DNA from: Crocodylus rhombifer | Taxonomy: Eukaryota; Chordata; Crocodylia; Crocodylidae | Direction: 5' to 3' | Assembly: GCA_038503035.1 (NCBI GenBank) | Contig: JAVSML010024254.1 | Location: 152,697 to 216,696 of the forward strand | DNA: 64,000 bases | Shown here: one piece after another, positions 57,945 through 64,000 of the stretch | Layout of the letters: each line of letters starts with the position of its first letter | Numbering within the stretch: position 1 is the first letter of the stretch | Translations under genes and position numbers: made by a program | The notes under the pieces: generated by a model | Told to the model about the DNA's origin: nothing | Database searches by the model: none | The model's input: only the letters and a program-made list of their open reading frames with translations

Positions 57945-58110
57945 TGTACGCTGTTGTAATTTCAGCAACTCTCTATGGCTGCAGGAACTGGGTGCTCACT
58001 AGGGCACTGGAAAAGCGAATTGTGACCTTTCAAATGTAGTGCATTAAAAGACTGCTATGAATACTGTACACACTGCACACACAACAAATTAATCTGTGAA
58101 AGATCAAATC
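57945..58110 (+). pseudogene. LINE C-terminal fragment of RTE-like type
   Basis: Reads AVVISATLYGCRNWVLTRAL then EKRIVTFQM and CIKRLL, the block after RT in RTE-like LINEs (LLYGSETW, then a LEKRI..F and RRML pattern). Contains a stop. Too short to name the family firmly. Confidence 0.55.
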
Positions 58111-58259
58111 AGACAAGTTATCTCAAACACTTTAATAAATATAGATATAATCCAGATTTTATACATAGGGGTACTGAGTGCTAAAGGAGTCAAGCCTCTT
58201 TCCCAGTGACATTTAGCCAGCTAGTAGGAGACTTGCAAAAAAAGAATGTAGGCAGCCTA

Positions 58260-58693
58260 ATGTGCGGACGGTCATTGTTGGCAGTTGCTCTGCAGCTCTG
58301 GAACTCTCTCCCATGGGAGGCCTGCCAGATCCCAAGCCCGGGTGTCTTCTAGAAGCCCTGTAAGGCCATCCTATTTGGGTAGGCATTTAGTAAGCAAGGC
58401 TAGACTGAGGTATTGCTTTGTAGCAAAACCCCACTTCTTTTTTTTAATTTAAAAATACACTTGCTCCCCTTCCCCTAACCACTTCTGACTTTCTTTCTGC
58501 CCTCTCTATTGCTTATAAGTGATTACAAGTAATACTAGGTAAGCTAAGTTCTTATACTCCCACATAGTAACAAGCCCCTTTTATATTGTAAATAGTGTTC
58601 TATTATGTTTGATTCTTACTGTTTTATATTGTATGATATTATGTTTGCATTGATTTTTACTGTTTTATATTGAATTTATATGATCTAGGCCTA
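58260..58693 (+). mobile_element. LINE 3' region, left part (L2-like)
   Basis: 58285-58400 reads LQLWNSLPWEAC and, after a stop, KPCKAILFG, a decayed LW.SLP...F...LK C-terminus. It is followed by an AT-rich 3'UTR with repeated tactgttttatattg. The tail resumes at about 60830 after inserted DNA. Confidence 0.5.
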
Positions 58694-59506
58694 TGTCTGT
58701 AAAGTAATGTCAAGTCTCCATTTTGTATGTCAAGCCTCCATCTTGTGTCTTCTGCCTGGGTGTAACCTATGACTCATGTCTAAACTGTCTCATGTAAATT
58801 GGTTCCTGAATGAATGGGGATAAATGAGGGTGCTTGAGATACAATGGTAGCAGGCCTCTACTGAATAATCAACTCAACAACTGGACCATCAGTTCAATGA
58901 CCAGGCTATTGCCTTGCACTAACTTACCCAGGAACCATGGATCTCACCCAGAAACAGAACAGAAACCCAGCATTTGACAGACAAAACCCCTACAGAAACC
59001 AGCAACTCCACCATTGTGTCCTACCAGACAATGAGCACACCTGGATCTGCACGTAGGCATCTGAGCAGGACTGTCCTTGCCTGGACATGTCCCTCCCATA
59101 GGAGACACAGGTAGCCCACCCCTATAAAAGGGGTGGTAGAGTGTGACCTCCTTGGGACGCCCTCTCCATCTGGACCAGCACTGCGCCATGCAACCTATCC
59201 ACCGAGAGGCCCTGCTGGTGATCCCCTCTGGACAACACCTTGCTGGAGAAGACCCTGACTGGCCATCAAGGATCAACTCAGCCCAGGACAGGTAGCCAGC
59301 CTTCCCCAAACATAGGATCTGGACTCTGTCCCTACACACTTTAACTTCAATCTTTCTACCAAGTCTTTTCCTCCCCCGCTACCATTGTGTAGGTGCTTGT
59401 GTGTGTGTGTAGGAACCAATAATTCTGTGAGCTGTACAGTATACTGTTTGTTTAATAAAACTGGTAATTTAGAACCCAAGCTGAGTTTTGTCTTACTGAC
59501 CTCCCA
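58694..59506 (+). mobile_element. Solo LTR, 813 bp (ERV-like)
   Basis: Starts TGTCTGTAAAG and ends GACCTCCCA. The flanks ggccta (58688-58693) and gcccta (59507-59512) differ at one base, consistent with a 6-bp target duplication. cctataaaagg (TATA box at 59123) is followed 330 bp later by aataaa (59454-59459), then a short U5-like tail of about 45 bp. This order sets the plus strand. No retroviral coding sequence adjoins it. Confidence 0.7.
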
Positions 59507-60440
59507 GCCCTACTCCAATTCCTGCTCTCTGCTCCTCTGATCTTCCTCCCATGTCTCTCTCTCTCTGCCTTTGCCTTCTCCTCCATCCCAGTCTCTTCCT
59601 GCCTTCTCTCCCCAAACTTTCCTGTCTCTTTCTCTGTTCCTCTGCTTCCTGTCTCTGCTCTGCTGCCTCCGCGATCTCTCTCTGTGTCTTCCTCTGTTCC
59701 CCTATTTCCCATCTGTGCTTTGCTGCCTCCACTTTCTTTCTCTGATCTCTCTGTCTCCCTCTGTTCCCCTGCTTCCCATCTCTGCCCTGCTGCCTCAGTG
59801 ATATGTCTCTGTCTCCCCCGTTCCTAACTTTCCAATTCTGCCCCGCCACCTCCAGCAGCTCCCCACACCTGCAGCCTCTTCCCCACAGTTTTCCCTAGCA
59901 CTCGGACCCCTTTTCTGGCTCCCAGCACCTGCTGCCACTCCCTGCAGCATCTCCAGCTGCCCCCCAGAGCCCCAATCTGGCTCCCAGCACCCCCACTGCT
60001 TTTTCCCGCTCCCTGGCTGTCCCTGCTGTAGCTCCCAGCTCCTCCTGGCTCCCAGAGCCTTTCTTCAGCTCCTCTGCAGCCTCCCAGTTCCCTCCCACAC
60101 ACGAGTCCCAGTTTCCCTCTCCCGGTACCTTTTGGTTCCCCCACAGATCCAGCTCTGGCCCCAGCCTCTGTGTCGGGTTCTTCCCGGCATCGCTCCTCTG
60201 CTCTGCTGTCTTTGGGCGTTTTCCTTTAATCTATTAACCTCAAGTACCCACAGCTCCCCTCCAGTCTACTGGATCTAATCCCAGCTCTGGCACTTTCACT
60301 CTCTTATTTTTCCCCTCTCTCATCTTAACCCCCATCCATCTCCTCCTTCCCTCCTTCTGGAAATCTTTGACCCTTGACTTCCCCTCCCATAGTCACCAAG
60401 CACCCTAGGTATCCCAAGTACCCTAAGCACACACATACAT
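59507..60440. repeat. CT-rich tract with a degenerate minisatellite
   Basis: Strongly pyrimidine-rich on the plus strand. Four degenerate units beginning gttcc (59636, 59696, 59763, 59820; spacing 60, 67 and 57) share ttcccatctctgc and ctgctgcctc. Minus-strand open frames rich in Arg, Glu and Gly are by-products of this composition. Confidence 0.75.
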
Positions 60441-60740
60441 ACCACACCACCCAAGTTAGGAACTCACCTGTGTATGTGTAGGTGGGTAGTATATGTATCA
60501 TCGTATGTGTGACATACGAATTAGTGATCCGTGTATGTGTATTGGGTGTGTGGATATTGACAAATGATTTTGTCTAACTTTTGGTGTGTATAGTGTGTAT
60601 GTGCTTGAATTGGTGATAGGTGTGCATGTGCTTAGACTGGTAATCCTGGGTGTGTATGTGCCTAGTAATCCTGGGTGTGTATGTGCCTAGCGTGTGTATG
60701 CGCCCCATTGATTTTTGTGTGTGTATATGTGCAATTGTGT
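60441..60740. repeat. GT-rich degenerate minisatellite
   Basis: tgtgtatgtg occurs repeatedly, with a tighter unit taatcctgggtgtgtatgtg at 60640-60660 and 60666-60686. Confidence 0.75.
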
Positions 60741-60829
60741 CGCACCCTCCCGTCTAATAACGCAATTTTGAGATCCTGAGAGTTGGCCTGGCCCCACAGG
60801 ACAACAGTTTAAGGGGGAGGAGGGCTCTG

Positions 60830-60985
60830 TTTTATTTTGATATTCTAATTGGCTTGTATATTTTGTTTTGTCCTCTTGCTTTTTTTCTTATTCTTTCTCC
60901 TGTTTTGTAAGTTCTTTTTTTTTCTAGCTTTAAGATGCCCTGAGCTTTTGTTGGAAAGGGTGGCATATAAATCAAATAAAGAAAT
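60830..60985 (+). mobile_element. LINE 3' tail, right part
   Basis: Ends agatgccctgagcttttgtt, then ggaaagggtggcatataaat and caaataaagaaataa, a typical reptile LINE/SINE 3' tail with an A-rich end. It probably completes the element begun at 58260. Confidence 0.55.
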
Positions 60986-62186
60986 AACTTCCAATTTTGT
61001 AGTCTAACAGTTTGATAATGGCATCCCATGGAATTAACTGTGATGGGAAATCAGTGAGGCTGCTGTCACTGGATAGATGGGAAGATTGGTATGGGAAGCT
61101 TCTCTGTACTTTTGTTCTAGTAAGCAATTTAACATGAAGAATGGGTTTCCAAATTCCAGTTGCCCAAGTTATAACAACAATGGAGGCACTGAACCTAGGA
61201 TAAAATGCCCACAAAAAAAAGGTTCCAAACTCTTAAGTAAGGTCCTTCCTAGAAATGAAATTTTACGTTGACATTAGAGTGTTTTTTGTTAGAAGTTTCA
61301 AAATATTGATCTTTTCTGTTTTGAAGTGTTTGGAGTGGATTCATTTTTCATTTTGCCATTATTTTTCTACTTTTTCTAAATAAAAAGATTATGGCATAAT
61401 TATTAAAAGTTTCAATTTACTGAAACCTGGGTTTTCATAAAAAGTAAGTACTCAGTGTTTCCAATAAGCATTTTTGGGGAACGCTGAAAAATGATTTTTG
61501 TGAGAAGAGGAAACTTTTTGCCAATATTGATGAATTTTTACATTTTTGTGGGATGACATGAGATGACTCCACTTGTGACACATTTCTTCAATCAAAATTT
61601 TTTGAAAGCTAATAATTAAAATATTGATAGAGAGGAAGCCATGCCCGGATTTCAGGTTTCAAAGACATAATCTGTAAAATTTAGTTCTGTTCTACTTTAT
61701 CCAATCAAAATCTTTACAGCTCATACAATTATTGTGTTAGCTGACTTTGGCACCATTGATAACACCTAATATCTAATGGATCTTCCAAAAAGATCTTACA
61801 GGAGTAGACAGATGTACTTTAGTTAGCTTTGGTCATCCCTGGCAGATATGCAGCTACCCATCCTCAGCAACCTTTCAGCCTTCTTATTCAAGATCACAGC
61901 AACAAGATTAAGAGAGAATGTGTGATGGCATGCAGTACAGTGCAATAAATATGCTGACAACGGTCAGCTCTGTGCTTCTCTTTCATCCAAGAGTGACACT
62001 GTTACCCATCTCTAGAGGAAACTGGAAATTGGATGAATGAAAGGCAGATGACAGACAGCTTCTGTTGCCTGTCAATCACTTATGAAATGTAAATTGGCAC
62101 ATCTTTTCAACAAAGTGTAAAATGAGTTGCATTTAAACTACTGCCATGTTAAATGTTGTTTTATTGCTTAGAGGCAAGGATTTCTT
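60986..62186. other. No recognisable feature
   Basis: AT-rich DNA without family motifs. Confidence 0.5.
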
Positions 62187-62327
62187 TGGGTGATATCTTT
62201 TATTGGACCAACTGCATAGTTGGAATAGAGCTAGACAAGCTTTTGAATGCAAGACATTCTTCTTCATGTCATTTTACCGTTTAAAACACTATTGTGCAGT
62301 TGGTTCAATAAAATATGTCACCCCCCA
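62187..62327. mobile_element. MITE with inverted ends (ttattggaccaac family)
   Basis: Left tgggtgatatcttttattgg then accaactg. Right cagttggttcaataaaatat then gtcacccc is its inverse. It is a short internally deleted relative of 38852-40370 and 9757-9850. Confidence 0.75.
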
Positions 62328-63236
62328 AAATGTTTGCCTCTCATATCAGATTTAAGGACATGTCTATGGTTCTATCTAGAAAGCAGTCTCAATGACAGTC
62401 TGTTTGTATCCTATTCCTTCATTTTTGCATAGTTGTAATATTAATGTCAAATAAAATTAGGCTCTTAAATACAATAAAGGAAACAAAAATTTGCTTTTTG
62501 ATTCCAACAGTCGGGAAGGATATATACACAAATAAGCATGAGAGTTTGAAGCAAGCTCCAAAATTAATATAATGACAACTTTTCTTAAAGTACTAGCACA
62601 TAAATATATATGGTAGTAAACCAAAAATGTAGTTGAAATAAACAAACAAGCCCTTTATCCTTGAAACCAATGGCATTTGTTGAAGAATAAGATACTACTC
62701 ATTCTGAGTAATATCATTAAAATCTGCCCTATTTTCATAATGTAATTTCCCTTTTGGCTTCAATATCAGTGATGGCAAACTGAAGAAGCATCAGTAGTCA
62801 AACGCCCAGTCTGACCTCTTCTTCAGTCTGGGAAAAGCAATTCCACTGTTAATCTGTATATTACGGCTTTGTCTACCTTTAGCAATTCTGGCAGCAGATA
62901 GCAGCTGTTGCTACCAACCTGCTGAATGTATTTAGATTCAGGTACTTCTAGTGGACTCTGTGCAGCATCACTCAGCTCCACTGCAGCATCTGCACCAGCA
63001 GGGTAAAAAGAGTATGCAAAAAAAAAAAAAAAGCACCACCTACTGCAAAGGAGCCCTGAGTACCGTTTTACTCAGAGTTTTGCCAACAAAATCTGAATTT
63101 ACCAGCAAAAGTATGTTTTGTTATTTAGGACTTGGACCTTCACCCTACACTCCAGAGGAGCCTGACACTTGACTTCCACTTCATGCAGAAGAGCCACCTA
63201 ATTTCCCGAACCCACATTTCTTCCCTTTGTGAACAC
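62328..63236. other. No recognisable feature
   Basis: AT-rich DNA with an A-run at 63018-63032. Confidence 0.5.
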
Positions 63237-63244
63237 TTGCAGAC

Positions 63245-63562
63245 CAGGGGTCTGTAACATACAGCTCATGGGCTGGATCTGGCCTGTGAAGAAGTTGGAT
63301 CCAGCCCAGAAAAGTCCAGCATGGCCCGGGACAACAAAAGGGATTGGCCAGCACACAGCTGTATCCATCCCTTTGACAACATCCTAGCCTGCAGCCCCCT
63401 TGCTGCTCTCTTATGCTTACTCTTGCTACAAAGTGGCCTGGCTCCTGCAGAGAAGGTAAGTGTAAGCAGATGGAGTTCTCCAGGGGTTGAAGATTTGTAA
63501 CCCATTACATGGGGCTAGGTTACAACCTCTAGTCCACAGTGCTAAAAGTCTGTAGACCCCTG
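63245..63562. mobile_element. hAT-type element, 318 bp
   Basis: Left end caggggtctgtaacatacag and right end gtctgtagacccctg are inverse. The flanks ttgcagac and ttctagag match at only 5 of 8 bases, so the target duplication is weak. The interior has the group's ggctggatctggcctg motif. Confidence 0.75.
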
Positions 63563-63576
63563 TTCTAGAGTCTACA

Positions 63577-64000
63577 TCAGAGGTGGGCAAATATTTTGGG
63601 TGGAGGGATGCTTAATAAATTTTGGAGAGCTGTCAGAAGCCACATAGGTAGCCCTGCCCCTTAACAGTTGCATTGCTTCCCCCCCCCCCCACCCGCTGGT
63701 CACCACATTGGGACTGGAAGTCCCATCCCCTAACCCCTGACCTTTGCCACTAGAAGTACCTCCCCTTTTGGGGTGGTGGGAGGCCAGATTTTGCCATGTT
63801 AGAATGAGAAAAAAAACCTAATCATACACCAGAAGTCACACACCAACTATATTTTAATTTTTTTACAAAAAATATTTGCCATTACTTGTGATTGTGAAAT
63901 GTATATAGAGGGGACTGTGTAATAACTCAGTAATAAAGTCTCACTCTTGTATATCATGTGAAGGGTGTGTGGGGTGTGGGTGTGGCTAGGATTGGGGGGG
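63577..64000. mobile_element. hAT-type left end running off the window
   Basis: cagaggtgggcaaatatttt at 63577 is another terminal repeat of the caggggtgggcaa type. The right end is not in the window. C-rich (63680-63693) and G-rich (63994-64000) runs occur further on. Confidence 0.5.

Noticed and set aside
59452..60144. Arg/Glu/Gly-rich minus-strand proteins
   Set aside because: They arise from the CT-rich tandem repeat and have no non-repetitive content.
59507..60740. CRISPR-like or regulatory repeat array
   Set aside because: Units are degenerate, lack constant-length spacers and are compositional minisatellites in vertebrate DNA.

Overview
The window reads as vertebrate, non-genic, repeat-rich DNA, most likely from a sauropsid and probably a crocodilian (a turtle is the main alternative). 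The evidence is the dominance of CR1 LINEs, including 3' ends with the octamer-type CR1 tail, together with abundant short hAT-type elements, a PiggyBac relic, a Gypsy relic and solo LTRs. No Alu, L1 or B1 type repeats are seen. I found no host protein-coding exon, tRNA, rRNA, CRISPR array or bacterial signal. Almost every open frame longer than about 100 codons is either a transposon remnant or a chance frame in GC-rich or C-rich repeat DNA. The species call is inference.

Layout. 0-5 kb: two CR1 fragments meet head to head at about 460, followed by a candidate 447-bp LTR at 2.2 kb and a 290-bp repeat at 4.0 kb. 5.6-6.7 kb: a 1,065-bp solo LTR with a perfect 5-bp target duplication. 6.9-13.2 kb: non-autonomous inverted-repeat transposons. 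13.5-15.6 kb: a hAT end, then a CR1 5' region (coiled-coil ORF1 and esterase-like segment) that carries a second copy of the 290-bp repeat. 16.3-18.3 kb: a decayed PiggyBac transposase. 18.3-28.9 kb: MITEs, hAT copies and mostly unique AT-rich DNA. 29.0-30.4 kb: CR1 on the minus strand. 34.45-36.47 kb: the youngest element, a 5'-truncated CR1 whose reverse-transcriptase frame is still open.

36.9-38.65 kb: Gypsy pol in permuted order on the minus strand, with a small hAT element inside it. 38.85-40.37 kb: an inverted-repeat transposon split by a second copy of the 1.07-kb LTR. 41.0-42.2 kb and 45.5-47.7 kb: decayed CR1s. 47.7-50.0 kb and 54.5-55.5 kb: GC-rich fold-back DNA in which the two regions are related and inverted. 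51.4-57 kb: several hAT elements, two of them with clear 8-bp target duplications. 57.6-61 kb: decayed LINE 3' sequence interrupted by an 813-bp LTR and by CT-rich and GT-rich simple DNA. 62-64 kb: MITE and hAT copies.

The genes do not form a pathway. The window is a layered record of insertions, in which nesting gives relative ages: the 1.07-kb LTR is younger than the transposon it splits, the small hAT at 37.1 kb is younger than the Gypsy copy, and the 813-bp LTR is younger than the LINE tail. I saw no convincing new biological system. The most useful observations are the paired LTRs with exact target duplications, the open CR1 frame, the permuted Gypsy pol, the near-identical 290-bp repeat pair and the fold-back arrays.
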